Source: Leisingera sp. ANG-M1
GTDB taxonomy: Bacteria > Pseudomonadota > Alphaproteobacteria > Rhodobacterales > Rhodobacteraceae
DNA: 64,000 nucleotides
NCBI RefSeq assembly: GCF_000813745.1
Contig: NZ_JWLC01000006.1
Coordinates: forward strand, 248,001 to 312,000
Direction: 5' to 3'
In this document: positions 33,711 through 42,167 of the stretch, piece by piece
How positions within the stretch are numbered: the first letter of the stretch is position 1
Layout: each line of letters opens with the position of its first letter
The notes under the pieces: generated by a model
Told to the model about the DNA's origin: nothing
What the model saw: only the letters and a program-made list of their open reading frames with translations
Database searches by the model: none
Program-made: the position numbers and the translations under genes

Positions 33711-34569
33711 GCTCAGCCGCCTTCCGCGCAGGCCGTTGCGACCATAGGACAGCGGCAAAAATCACCGCCCCGCCTGCCACCGTCTGCAGGCTGGGCCGCT
33801 CGGCCAGGATCAGAAAGGCCAGGAGCGGCGCCAGCGGCGTCTCCAGCGCCGACAGCAGTGCCGTCTCGGCCGCAGGCAGCCGCCGCGCGCCCTCGCACAG
33901 GGTGACCGAGGCCACTGCAAAGACCAGCCCGAACAGGATCAGCACCGGCATCTCGCCCTGTGGCACCGCCATGACCGGGGCGCAGACAGCCGCTACCGGC
34001 AGCAGCAGCAGCGATGACACCGCATTGGGCAGCGCAGCCGCCACGTCAGGCCACTTGCGGTAGGCGGTCATGATGCCTGCCATCATCAGCGTCATGAACA
34101 GCGCCAGCAAATCGCCTTTGAGACTGCCGCCGGTCAGCGCCCCCTGCAGAATCACCGCCACTCCGGCAAGCGAGGCAGCACTGGCCAGCAGCACCCGCCG
34201 TCCTGGCAGCTCCCGCAGCACCAGCCAGGCAAGCCCGGCCGCTGCAAAAGGCGCCGCCGCATAAAGCAGCGCCACATTTGCCACGCTGCTCAGCTTGAAA
34301 GCCGGAATGAAGGCGGCACTTCCGGCTGCGCCTATAGCGGCAATCAGCAGCGAGCGGCGGTCAAAGCTGCGCAGCTCTTTGGCCAGCTGCCCGCGCAATG
34401 CCAGCCAGCCAAGGGTGAAGCCGGCAGCAGCCAGCCCGCGCCAGAAGATCACAGTCCAAGCCGCAGCCGTTACCGAGCGGGTGAAAATCCCCGCACTGCT
34501 GAAGACGGCAGCTGACACAGCCACAAGGGCAATGCCCGCAAGGCGCCGTGATTGATCAGAGCCCGCCAC
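33694..34569 (-). CDS. DMT-family (EamA) transporter
   Basis: 291 residues, ten predicted membrane helices formed by two EamA repeats (first FSSAGIFTRSVTAAAWTVIF, second around TLCEGARRLPAAETALLSAL and LETPLAPLLAFLILAERPS). EamA proteins export amino acids or metabolites or import nucleotide-like compounds; this one cannot be assigned further. The GTG at 34569 is chosen because AGGAGG lies seven bases upstream; the ATG-like start at 34635 would be non-conserved. Its end overlaps the convergent DUF1244 gene. Confidence 0.88.
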   Translation of the reverse strand: MAGSDQSRRLAGIALVAVSAAVFSSAGIFTRSVTAAAWTVIFWRGLAAAGFTLGWLALRGQLAKELRSFDRRSLLIAAIGAAGSAAFIPAFKLSSVANVALLYAAAPFAAAGLAWLVLRELPGRRVLLASAASLAGVAVILQGALTGGSLKGDLLALFMTLMMAGIMTAYRKWPDVAAALPNAVSSLLLLPVAAVCAPVMAVPQGEMPVLILFGLVFAVASVTLCEGARRLPAAETALLSALETPLAPLLAFLILAERPSLQTVAGGAVIFAAVLWSQRPARKAAEPTACP

Positions 34570-35218
34570 GTTTAACCTCCTCTGACTGCCCGGCTCCCGG
34601 TTAGCATCCTGCTGCTGCCAGCTGAGTGTCAGCAATCAGGACGAAGCGGGCACCGGAGCGGAACGCGGGTCTGAAAAGAACAGCGCCTTCGGATCTCCAA
34701 TCGATGGCAGGGCGTTCAAGCGCCAAGCGGAAACCCCGCGGCGGCAGCCTAGTCTTTTTGAACCCGGGCGATGATTTCTGCCGCGGCGGGAGCCGTTCAG
34801 CCGTGACGGAACGCCGGTTGTGACTTTGGCGAGGGCGGCGCAGGAAAGGGCCTTCTCAAGGACAGCTGCGGCTCCACCAGCCTGGCCGGGATACCGGGAA
34901 CAATTGTCTTCTGGCTATCAATTGCGGTGCAGCAGAGGATCTGCATCATCTGTCACCAGAAACGGCGGCAGCACGTGTGATGGCATAAGAGACAACCTTT
35001 GGACATCTCACGCTAAGGAAGGCATTGCGCCGCAACCTTTCAAACGGCCGAACACAAATGCAGCACGGCTGCGCCACTTGCCGCACCAAACCGGATTACC
35101 TCGGGGGCTCCGGCCGCGGAGGCAAAGCCTTATTCCTTTGGTTTGAAGCATCCCGGAACCTGCCGGCGTTGCCCGTCCGGCACGGAACTCCAAAGATGTC
35201 TCAAACGCCAGCCAAGCG
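34570..35218. other. non-coding region upstream of repeat copy A
   Basis: About 650 bases between the DMT-transporter start and the structured repeat. Open frames here (for example 34820-35146 plus and 35008-35328 minus) have no conserved motifs, poor codon patterns and no ribosome binding sites. Nothing recognisable was found. Confidence 0.4.
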
Positions 35219-35349
35219 CTCCCGCGCCCGCGCGGAACTCCGGCCCAAGGCCGGACTTCCGGACGGCCTTGGGCCCGGCGCCGCGCTTTGCGCGGCGCCG
35301 GGCCCAACTGCAGGGGCTGCATTTTCAATGCAGATCCGGCAGGCGGGAG
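35219..35349 (-). repeat. copy A of the 3' structured repeat
   Basis: Begins 34 bases after the stop of the CaiB-type gene. Plus-strand order: CTCCCGCGCCCGCGC; a short GGCCCAAGGCCGG region; CGGCCTTGGGC; hairpin arms continuing to an 18-bp perfect stem closed by a TTT loop; GCCCAACTG; hairpin CTGCATT/AATGCAG; GCGGGAG, which pairs with the opening CTCCCGC. Only this copy also contains GGCCCAAGGCCG, which can pair alternatively with CGGCCTTGGGCC. Confidence 0.75.
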
Positions 35350-35383
35350 CCCGCCCGTCAGCGAACAGCGCTGCCGCAGCGTG

Positions 35384-36565
35384 TCAGGCCACCGCCTCCC
35401 GGGCTTTCAGCGCTTCGAACCTCTCAGGCGAAATACCGACCGCTTCCAATACCGCGGCACTGTCCGCGCCGTAGGCTTTCGGCCCATGATCCAGCGACGG
35501 GCTGCCATGGCAGTAGGAGAACCCTGCCACCGTGCGCTTGCACCCATCGACGTCCTGCACCACGCCGCGGGCCTGATACTGCGGTTCTGCCAGGCTTTCT
35601 TCCAGAACCCGGACCCGTGCAGCCGGAACATGATGGGCATTCAGCAAGTCTTCCCACTCCGCTGCAGTCCGCGATTTCATCACTTCGGCCAGGATATCCG
35701 CATCCCACGTCCTGCGGGCAGCGATACCCGCCCGCGGCGTCCGCTCGATTGCCTCCGCCTCGCCCGGCCTGCCGATGCTGCGCATCAGGGCGGCCATCTG
35801 GCGGTTGGTGTAGGCGCCGATCATCAGCGTGCCTTCTGCCGTCTGGTAAGCCGAATAGCCTGCAAGCGACGGATCCTGGTTGCCATGCGGGCGCGGCCCC
35901 TTGCCGGTGGCCAGCGCCTGCGCCGCACCGGAGTTCTGCAGCATCAGCGCCGCATCGGCCATTGCCACGTCAATGCGCCGCCCCCGGCCTGTCACCGCCC
36001 GCCCGTAGAGCGCCGCGGCGATGGCAAAGGCTGCCTGGGCTCCGGTGCCGTAATCCACCATCGCAGGCCCGACCCGCACCGGGTCCTGCCCGGCCTCGCC
36101 ATTGGCCGCCATGATACCGCTGAAGGCCTGGATCACTGTGTCATAGGCCGGGTGCTCTGCTTTCGGCCCCTGCTGCCCGAAACCGCTGATCGCGCAATAG
36201 ATCAGATCAGGCTTCAGCTCCGCCAGCCGCTCATACGTGAGCCCCAGCCGCTGCACCGCCGGCAGGGTGTAATTCAGCACCACCACATCTGCGCTCTGCA
36301 CCAGGCGGGCAAAGATCTCCTGCCCTTCCGGCATTGCCAGATCCAGCGCCAGGCATTTCTTGCCCGCTCCCTGGGCCTGAAAAGCCAGCCCCATGCCCTG
36401 CGCATTCAGCTCCGGGTCGGCGCCCTCGCTGCGGGTCATGTCGGGCTGGCCGACCGGCTCGATCTTGATCACTTCTGCGCCCAGGACCGCCAGCTGGTAG
36501 GCTGCAAAGGGCCCGGCAAAGACATGTGTCAGGTCGAGAACCCGGATACCTTCAAATGGCCGCAT
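35384..36565 (-). CDS. CaiB/BaiF (class III) CoA-transferase
   Basis: 393 residues. PFEGIRVLDLTHVFAGPFAA, the VVVLNYTLPAVQRLGL segment and AISGFGQQGP are family hallmarks, and the catalytic Asp is in MVDYGTGAQAA. The enzyme moves CoA between carboxylic acids, for instance in carnitine, oxalate or itaconate-type metabolism; the substrate is not evident. It stands alone, ahead of the beta-barrel-like gene, and is followed by structured repeat copy A. Confidence 0.92.
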   Translation of the reverse strand: MRPFEGIRVLDLTHVFAGPFAAYQLAVLGAEVIKIEPVGQPDMTRSEGADPELNAQGMGLAFQAQGAGKKCLALDLAMPEGQEIFARLVQSADVVVLNYTLPAVQRLGLTYERLAELKPDLIYCAISGFGQQGPKAEHPAYDTVIQAFSGIMAANGEAGQDPVRVGPAMVDYGTGAQAAFAIAAALYGRAVTGRGRRIDVAMADAALMLQNSGAAQALATGKGPRPHGNQDPSLAGYSAYQTAEGTLMIGAYTNRQMAALMRSIGRPGEAEAIERTPRAGIAARRTWDADILAEVMKSRTAAEWEDLLNAHHVPAARVRVLEESLAEPQYQARGVVQDVDGCKRTVAGFSYCHGSPSLDHGPKAYGADSAAVLEAVGISPERFEALKAREAVA

Positions 36566-36767
36566 GGATAACCCTCCCCTGTTACAGCGAGGCTAGGAGC
36601 AATGGGCAAGGCTTACCGGTCTGTTTCCGCCATCGCCCGCGTCGTTTTCAAGCGGCAGCAGAAGGGGCGCTGCCCCTCTTGGCCTGGCGGCCAATTCACC
36701 CCGGAGTATTTTGGCAAAGGTGAAAGGGCGGGGCGCCTCCCCGCCGCCAGATTTGGCAGGCCCGCGG
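36566..36767. other. intergenic region with GGAGTATTTT motif and hairpins
   Basis: 202 bases. It holds a GGGGCGC/GCCCC hairpin (about 36664-36676) and the motif CCGGAGTATTTTGGCAAAGG at 36701-36720 followed by TGAAAG, with TTCACC and GGTGAA flanking it. A related motif occurs on the minus strand at 39624-39645 and twice at 44282-44332. No gene. Confidence 0.45.
36727..36745 (-). terminator. putative terminator of the beta-barrel-like gene
   Basis: Stem GGCGGGG/CCCCGCC, followed on the minus strand by CTTTCACCTTTG, about 22 bases after the stop at 36768. Short T-tract, so moderate support only. Confidence 0.4.
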
Positions 36768-37523
36768 TCAGTGGCGCCGGAAAATCCGTCCGGCATTGAC
36801 ACCGAAGGACTTCACCAGCGTCAGGCTGAAGCTGCTGTTGTTGGCGCCGCTGCTAAAGTAATTACGGGATGCACTGGCATACAGATTATAGCCTTTGGGC
36901 ATTTTGGCGCGCAGGCCCAGCGAAAACCCCTTATCGTCGGACCGCGCAAATCCTCCGGCCCCGCCGGTTACATAAAGCTCTGTTTTACGTCCCGGCGCGT
37001 TCAGCCTGTACTCGCCGCCTACAGAAAATGCGGGATTGGATGGGCCGCCGAGGAACTCAGTCACGCCAATTCCCGCCTGCCCCCACTCAGCAAAATAGGA
37101 ATACCTCAGCCTCACGGACTCGCTCTCGCCGACAAATGCCCGCGCCGGAGCCGGGCCCAGCCTGTATTCATACCGGGAGTAAGAATAGCCTAAGCGGACT
37201 TCATGCGCGCCACCGATGTCCCATGCAGCGGTGATGTTATAGTCAGCAGAGAAATCATCGCCCTCATCCCGGGCACGGTCTTCAACAAGCCGGGTTATAC
37301 CCCGCGCGGCAGACCCAATCAGCCGGAACCGTTCGCCCAGCAATGCTCCGAAACGCAAACCAGCCTCGGCACTGGCCGTGTCCAAAAATCTGTCACTGGT
37401 CCTATGGCCGATACCGGCACTCACTTCCACCGCAACCCGGTCTCCGTCAGGTTGCGCTTGGGCCAAAGCTGCTGAGGCGGCGAAGGTACCGCAGAAAATT
37501 GCGGTCAGAAAATGCAGTTTCAA
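36768..37523 (-). CDS. outer-membrane beta-barrel-like protein
   Basis: 251 residues with a signal peptide (LKLHFLTAIFCGTFAASAAL, cleavage after AQA). The mature part alternates hydrophobic and polar residues in strands such as HEVRLGYSYSRYEYRLG, SVRLRYSYFAEWGQAGIG, KTELYVTGGAGGF and GYNLYASASRNYF, the pattern of a beta barrel, and ends in a short strand (FSLTLVKSFG) before a basic tail. The TTG at 37523 is chosen because AGGGA stands upstream and it gives a normal signal peptide; an ATG at 37562 would add a charged N-terminal stretch. Role unknown. Confidence 0.7.
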   Translation of the reverse strand: MKLHFLTAIFCGTFAASAALAQAQPDGDRVAVEVSAGIGHRTSDRFLDTASAEAGLRFGALLGERFRLIGSAARGITRLVEDRARDEGDDFSADYNITAAWDIGGAHEVRLGYSYSRYEYRLGPAPARAFVGESESVRLRYSYFAEWGQAGIGVTEFLGGPSNPAFSVGGEYRLNAPGRKTELYVTGGAGGFARSDDKGFSLGLRAKMPKGYNLYASASRNYFSSGANNSSFSLTLVKSFGVNAGRIFRRH

Positions 37524-37648
37524 AATCTGGTCCCTAAAAATGTGTCTTGCTGCAGACTGCATCTCCGAAAACTGCCCTGAATTGCAAGGCGGGCGCCAAA
37601 CACACGCCAGCCGCAAACGGAATTGTTGCAGCCCCGCAACCCGCACCA

Positions 37649-37678
37649 CGAAAAACGGGCTGGAAAATCCAGCCCGTT
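37649..37678 (-). terminator. intrinsic terminator of the D-amino-acid transaminase gene
   Basis: Perfect 11-bp stem AACGGGCTGGA/TCCAGCCCGTT with a three-base loop, followed on the minus strand by TTTTTCGTGG, 28 bases after the gene's stop codon. Confidence 0.88.
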
Positions 37679-37706
37679 CAAAACCTTATAAATCTTTCTG
37701 CCTGCC

Positions 37707-38567
37707 TCAGACTGCTTTCTTGCGGCTTTCTTCCAGGTAGATCTCGCGCAGGCGTTTGGCGATGGGGCCCGGGGTGCCGTCGCCCAGGGTGACGCCGTCG
37801 ATCTCGACCACCGGCATCACAAAGGCCGAAGCGGAGGTGGTGAAGGCCTCATCCGCCTCTTTCGCTTCGTCGATGGTGAATAGGCGCTCTTCGATTTCCA
37901 TCTGCGCTTCTTCCGCCAGGCGCAGCACCGCGGCGCGGGTGATGCCGTGCAGGATGTCGTTGCTGAGCGGCCGGGTCACAATCTTGCCGTTCTTGACGAA
38001 GTAAGCGTTGTTCGAGGTGCCCTCGGTCACATGGCCGTCCTCGATCAGCCAGGCATCATCGCAGCCCGCTTTCTTGGCCATCATCTTGCCCATGGACGGA
38101 TACAGCAGCTGCACGGTCTTGATGTCGCGGCGGCCCCAGCGGATGTCTTCGATCGAGATGATCTTGGCGCCTTTAGCAGCGGCCGGGCTGTCGGCCAGGC
38201 CGGGCTTGTTCTGGGTGAACAGTACCAGCGACGGCGGGGTGTCTTCCGAGGGGAACACGAAATCCCGGTCGCCGTCAGAGCCGCGCGAAACCTGCAGGTA
38301 GACCAGGCCTTCCTCGATGCCGTTCAGCTCTACCAGTTTGCGGTGGATTTCCAGCAGTTCGTCCTTGGTGCAGGGCGACGGCATGTCCAGCTCGTTCAGC
38401 GAGCGCTCCAGGCGCACCGCGTGGCCTTCGAAGTCGATCAGCTTGCCGTCCAGAACCGAGGTCACCTCGTAGACCGCATCGGCAAACAGGAAGCCGCGGT
38501 CAAAGATCGAAACCTTGGCGTCGCCCTCGGGCAGGTATTCGCCATTCACATAAACGGTACGGGTCAT
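37707..38567 (-). CDS. D-amino-acid transaminase (class IV, PLP)
   Basis: 286 residues, fold-type IV aminotransferase. VYVNGEYLPEGDAKVSIFDR and GFLFADAVYEVTSVLDG are typical of the D-amino-acid transaminase branch; the PLP Lys is in RRDIKTVQLLYP and the Glu contact in VTEGTSNNAYFV. It exchanges amino groups between D-amino acids and 2-oxo acids. The ATG at 38567 is chosen because GGAGAG lies upstream. It follows dgcA by 11 bases in one operon, so it could supply or drain D-glutamate. A branched-chain aminotransferase is the less likely alternative. Confidence 0.85.
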   Translation of the reverse strand: MTRTVYVNGEYLPEGDAKVSIFDRGFLFADAVYEVTSVLDGKLIDFEGHAVRLERSLNELDMPSPCTKDELLEIHRKLVELNGIEEGLVYLQVSRGSDGDRDFVFPSEDTPPSLVLFTQNKPGLADSPAAAKGAKIISIEDIRWGRRDIKTVQLLYPSMGKMMAKKAGCDDAWLIEDGHVTEGTSNNAYFVKNGKIVTRPLSNDILHGITRAAVLRLAEEAQMEIEERLFTIDEAKEADEAFTTSASAFVMPVVEIDGVTLGDGTPGPIAKRLREIYLEESRKKAV

Positions 38568-38578
38568 TGTCTCTCTCC

Positions 38579-39544
38579 TCAGCCCCAAAGTTCAGCTGCA
38601 GGCGGGTGAACCCCGTCCTGGTCGAATGTCAAAGGTGTTGCGCGGTCTTCGGCCAGAAGCAGCGGCCCGTCAAGATCCGTTACCGCCGCACCCTGCGCCA
38701 CAAGCGTCGCCGGCGCCATTGCCAGAGAGGATCCGACCATGCAGCCGACCATCACCTGATAGCCCTCGGCCAAGGCCTGTTCGCGCAGCTTCAGCGCCTC
38801 GGTCAGGCCGCCGGTCTTGTCCAGCTTGATGTTGACCACATCGTATTTGCCCTTGAGCTTGGGCAGGCTTTCGCGGTCATGGCAGCTTTCGTCGGCGCAG
38901 ACCGGCACCGGGCGCTCCATGCCGATCAGGGCGCCGTCCTCGCCCGAAGGCAGCGGCTGCTCGACCAGTTCGACACCGAGGCGCACCAGATGCGGCGCTA
39001 GGTCTGCATAGACCTCAGCCGACCAGCCTTCGTTGGCGTCGATGATGATCTTGGCGTCCGGCGCACCGGCACGCACCGCTTCCAGACGGGGCATATCGTC
39101 GGGGGTGCCGAGCTTGATCTTCAGCAGCGGGCGGAAAGCATTTTCCGCCGCCTGCTTCTGCATGTTCTCAGGGGTATCGAGCGACAGGGTATAGGCGGTG
39201 ATCTCCGCCTTGGGCTCCGGCAGCCTGGCCAGTTCCCAGACCCGTTTGCCGGCCTGTTTCGCCTCCAGATCCCACAGCGCACAGTCGACCGCGTTGCGGG
39301 CGGCACCGGCGGGCAGCAGCGACTGCAACTCTTCGCGGGTGAAATCGGCGGGCAGACCCTCGATCTCGGCAGTCACGCTTTCCAGAGTTTCATTGTAGCG
39401 GGCATAAGGCACGCATTCGCCCCAGCCGGTAACGCCATCCTTCTCGACCTTGACGGTCAGCACCTTGGCCTCGGTGCGCGAGCCGCGCGAGATGGTGAAC
39501 ACCTGCGCCAGTTTGAAAACGTCCGGGGTGACGGAGACCTGCAT
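38579..39544 (-). CDS. dgcA: N-acetyl-D-glutamate racemase DgcA (enolase superfamily)
   Basis: 321 residues of the mandelate-racemase/muconate-lactonizing subgroup. Catalytic Lys pair LLKIKLGTPDD, metal ligands in IIDANEGWSAE, VELVEQPLPSG and CADESCHD, and the second Lys in VNIKLDKTGG are all present. The family was long called dipeptide (Ala-Glu) epimerase; next to dgcN it fits DgcA, which turns N-acetyl-D-glutamate into N-acetyl-L-glutamate in marine proteobacteria. AAGGA precedes the ATG at 39544. Lies between dgcN and the transaminase gene. Confidence 0.82.
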   Translation of the reverse strand: MQVSVTPDVFKLAQVFTISRGSRTEAKVLTVKVEKDGVTGWGECVPYARYNETLESVTAEIEGLPADFTREELQSLLPAGAARNAVDCALWDLEAKQAGKRVWELARLPEPKAEITAYTLSLDTPENMQKQAAENAFRPLLKIKLGTPDDMPRLEAVRAGAPDAKIIIDANEGWSAEVYADLAPHLVRLGVELVEQPLPSGEDGALIGMERPVPVCADESCHDRESLPKLKGKYDVVNIKLDKTGGLTEALKLREQALAEGYQVMVGCMVGSSLAMAPATLVAQGAAVTDLDGPLLLAEDRATPLTFDQDGVHPPAAELWG

Positions 39545-39632
39545 CGCCTGTTCCTTCCCATTGCCAAGACAGCCGCCAACACGGCCCGGCACGCGCCCGG
39601 CCCGGAAAGGCATCCCGCCTCTTCTTCTTTGC

Positions 39633-39687
39633 AAAAATACTCCCGCCGGAGGCATCCCAGGGCGCACCTGAAAACCTCCGGCGGGAG
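39633..39687 (-). terminator. long hairpin between dgcN and dgcA
   Basis: A perfect 13-bp inverted repeat, CTCCCGCCGGAGG/CCTCCGGCGGGAG (39640-39652 and 39675-39687), followed on the minus strand by TATTTTTGC. It has the form of an intrinsic terminator just after dgcN, although dgcA continues on the same strand. Confidence 0.7.
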
Positions 39688-39695
39688 CTGTTAGA

Positions 39696-40697
39696 TCAGA
39701 CTGCGGCCAGCGCGTCTACCAGGCGGCCTGCGCCGTGGCGGTACGGGTCGACGGCGGGCAGGCCCATGCGCTCTTCGACTTCGGCCAGGTATTTCACGGC
39801 TTCGTCTTCGCTGAGGTGCTGGGTGTTCACCGAGATGCCGACGATCTGGCAGGCCGGGTTGGCGCGCTGCGCCAGCGGCAGAGCGACGTCGCGCAGCGAT
39901 TCCAGGGTCGGAACGTCATATTCCGGCAGGCCGCGCATATGGGTGCGGGTCGGCTCGTGGCACAGGATCAGCGCGTCCGGCTGGCCGCCGTGCACCAGCG
40001 CCATGGTGACGCCCGAGTAGGACACGTGGAACAGCGAGCCCTGGCCTTCGATCAGGTCCCAGTGGTCTTCGTCGTTGTCCGGGGTCAGGTACTCGATGGA
40101 GCCCGCCATGAAGTCGGCGATGACCGCGTCCAGCGGCACGCCGTGGCCGGTGATCAGGATGCCGGTCTGGCCGGTGGCGCGGAAGGTCGACTTCATGCCG
40201 CGCTCGCGCATCTCGTTGTCCATCGCCATGGCGGTGTACATCTTGCCGACCGAGCAGTCGGTGCCGACAGCCAGGCAGCGCTTGCCGGTGCGGGGCTTGC
40301 CGTTGGCGATCGGGTAGCCGACGGTGGGAACGCGCACGTCGTGCAGGGTGCCGCCGTGGGTCTGAGCCGCAGCCACCAGGTCGCCTTCGTCGCGCAGCAG
40401 GTTGTGCAGGCCGGAGGCCAGGTCATAGCCCATTTCCAGCGCTTCGATCAGGACTTCCTTCCAGGCCTCGGAGATCACGCCGCCGCGGTTGGCAACGCCG
40501 ATCACCAGGGTCTTGGCGCCGGCTTCCTTAGCTTCGGCCAGGGTCATGTCCTTGATCCCCAGGTCCGCGCCGCAGCCCGGCAGGCGGATCTGGCCAACCG
40601 CATGGTCAGGGCGCCAGTCGCGGATGCCGATGGCAACCTTGGCGGCCAGCATGTCAGGCGCGTCGCCCAGGAACAGCAGATAAGGGGTCTCGATCAT
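39696..40697 (-). CDS. dgcN: N-acetyltransferase DgcN (DUF1611 family)
   Basis: 333 residues of the DUF1611 family. The conserved phosphate-loop-like GTDCSVGKMYTAMAMD, TGQTGILITGHGVPLDAVI, and DEDHWDLIEGQGSLFH are visible. In the D-glutamate pathway described in marine bacteria DgcN acetylates D-glutamate before DgcA racemises it. The second ATG (40697) is preferred to the one at 40706 because AAGGA is eight bases upstream of the former and touches the latter. First gene of the dgcN-dgcA-transaminase operon. Confidence 0.83.
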   Translation of the reverse strand: MIETPYLLFLGDAPDMLAAKVAIGIRDWRPDHAVGQIRLPGCGADLGIKDMTLAEAKEAGAKTLVIGVANRGGVISEAWKEVLIEALEMGYDLASGLHNLLRDEGDLVAAAQTHGGTLHDVRVPTVGYPIANGKPRTGKRCLAVGTDCSVGKMYTAMAMDNEMRERGMKSTFRATGQTGILITGHGVPLDAVIADFMAGSIEYLTPDNDEDHWDLIEGQGSLFHVSYSGVTMALVHGGQPDALILCHEPTRTHMRGLPEYDVPTLESLRDVALPLAQRANPACQIVGISVNTQHLSEDEAVKYLAEVEERMGLPAVDPYRHGAGRLVDALAAV

Positions 40698-40739
40698 CGC
40701 GCTCATCCTTCGAGTTTAACAGGTCGCGCCAATGTCAGG

Positions 40740-40811
40740 CCAATTTCACGCAAAGTCCTCTCGAAATCGCGCAAGAAAGTTACTCTCGCGCGATTTTCTT
40801 CGCGAAATTGG
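40740..40811. promoter_or_regulatory. nested inverted repeats upstream of dgcN
   Basis: The outer arms CCAATTTC (40740-40747) and GAAATTGG (40804-40811) enclose inner arms AAATCGCGC (40764-40772) and GCGCGATTT (40788-40796). The 114-bp gap before dgcN is thus one long imperfect palindrome. It may hold operators for the operon, or act as the terminator of the MFS gene ending at 40812. Confidence 0.5.
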
Positions 40812-42083
40812 TTAAGTTGTCGAAGAATCTTCTCCAGGCTTGCTGCTTGCAGGTGTTTCCTCCTCCGGCAGCCATGATTCCGCCTGCAGCACTCCGGGCT
40901 GGGCAACGCCGATCACGCCCATCGCCTGCACCTCGCCGGTTTCCTCCGGTGCAGCCTCTTGCACCCGGCGGGCCATGGCGATCACCGCCACCCCGCTGCC
41001 GACAATGGCAAGCAGCAGCGGCAGCCCGCGGCCGTCCGCCATGCTGATGGCGTTCGGGCCCAAAAGCGTTCCTGCAAGGAGGCCCACGTTCAGCAGGAAC
41101 ACCATGGCACCGCTGGCCGGCACGATCTGCGACGGTTTCAACTGGTCATTGGCATGGGCCGTCAGGATCGAATAGGCGGGAAAAGTGCCCATGGCGATCA
41201 CCGCAAAGCCGATCACCGCCCGCGAGGGCGAGCTCTCCAGCGCCACCCAGGCGCTGGCTGCAGCGGTCAGCATGCCCAGCCCGAACACCACATAGCGCCG
41301 GTCGGTATGGTCCGAGATCCAGCCCACCGGGTATTGCACCAGCGCGCCAGCGATCAGCGCAATCACCAGCGCGCCTGATGCCTCCGCCGCGCTGAAGCCC
41401 ATCGGCAGCAGATACAGCGGCAGCGAGATGAAGGTGGCCGAGACCGCAACGCTCATCAGCAGGATCCCCATCACCGCCATCGGCGAGACGCGGTAGAGCC
41501 TACGCACCGGCATCCGCTCGGGCGCAGTGTAGTCCGGTGCCCGGTTGTCGGACAAAAGCAGCGGCACGATCGACAGCGAGATCAGGATCGACACCAGCCC
41601 GAACAACAGGTTGCCGCTGGGGTCCGGAAAACCCACCAGCGCGGTGCCCAGCGCAGGCCCCGCCAGCTGGATCACGAAATAGACCGACAGGACCTGCGCC
41701 CGGATCCGGTTTTCTGCCTTGGCGTTGAGCCAGCTTTCAGTGACCACGTAGAGCCCCGGAAAACAGATCCCGCCTAAAAAGCGCATTGCCGACCAGCTGT
41801 AAGGGTCGGTGGTCAGCAGATGGATAATCGCCGCAATCGACACCAGCGAGGCCAGCGCCGAGAACACCCGGATATGCCCCACCTTCTCGACCATCTTCGG
41901 AGCCAGCACCGTGCCTGCCAGTGCGCCCAGCGGATAACAGGCCTGCATCACCGAGATGGTGAAATCGGAAAACCCCAAGCCATTGCCGCGGATCGTCAGC
42001 AGCGTTGCCAGCAGCCCGTTGGCCACCATCAGCATCAACATGCCCAGAAACAGGGCCCAGTTCTCGATCAATGCGCGTTTCAT
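40812..42083 (-). CDS. MFS transporter
   Basis: 423 residues with about twelve membrane helices, a major-facilitator protein. The opening (MKRALIENWALFLGMLMLMV), loop motif LGALAGTVLAPKMVEKVGHI and the second-half repeat VQYPVGWISDHTDRRYVV are characteristic of the YcaD/sugar-phosphate-type exporters. Substrate unknown. The ATG at 42083 is the natural start; the frame is open 53 codons further but these overlap the mcl1 promoter region. It precedes dgcN by about 115 bases on the same strand and may carry a substrate of that operon. Confidence 0.87.
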   Translation of the reverse strand: MKRALIENWALFLGMLMLMVANGLLATLLTIRGNGLGFSDFTISVMQACYPLGALAGTVLAPKMVEKVGHIRVFSALASLVSIAAIIHLLTTDPYSWSAMRFLGGICFPGLYVVTESWLNAKAENRIRAQVLSVYFVIQLAGPALGTALVGFPDPSGNLLFGLVSILISLSIVPLLLSDNRAPDYTAPERMPVRRLYRVSPMAVMGILLMSVAVSATFISLPLYLLPMGFSAAEASGALVIALIAGALVQYPVGWISDHTDRRYVVFGLGMLTAAASAWVALESSPSRAVIGFAVIAMGTFPAYSILTAHANDQLKPSQIVPASGAMVFLLNVGLLAGTLLGPNAISMADGRGLPLLLAIVGSGVAVIAMARRVQEAAPEETGEVQAMGVIGVAQPGVLQAESWLPEEETPASSKPGEDSSTT

Positions 42084-42167
42084 GAAACTCCTTTTCCGCA
42101 CGGGGTTCTCTGACGCCCCATGTCTTGCCCTATCCGTAATGCCTGGCGAACGGCAGGTTCGCGCGGG

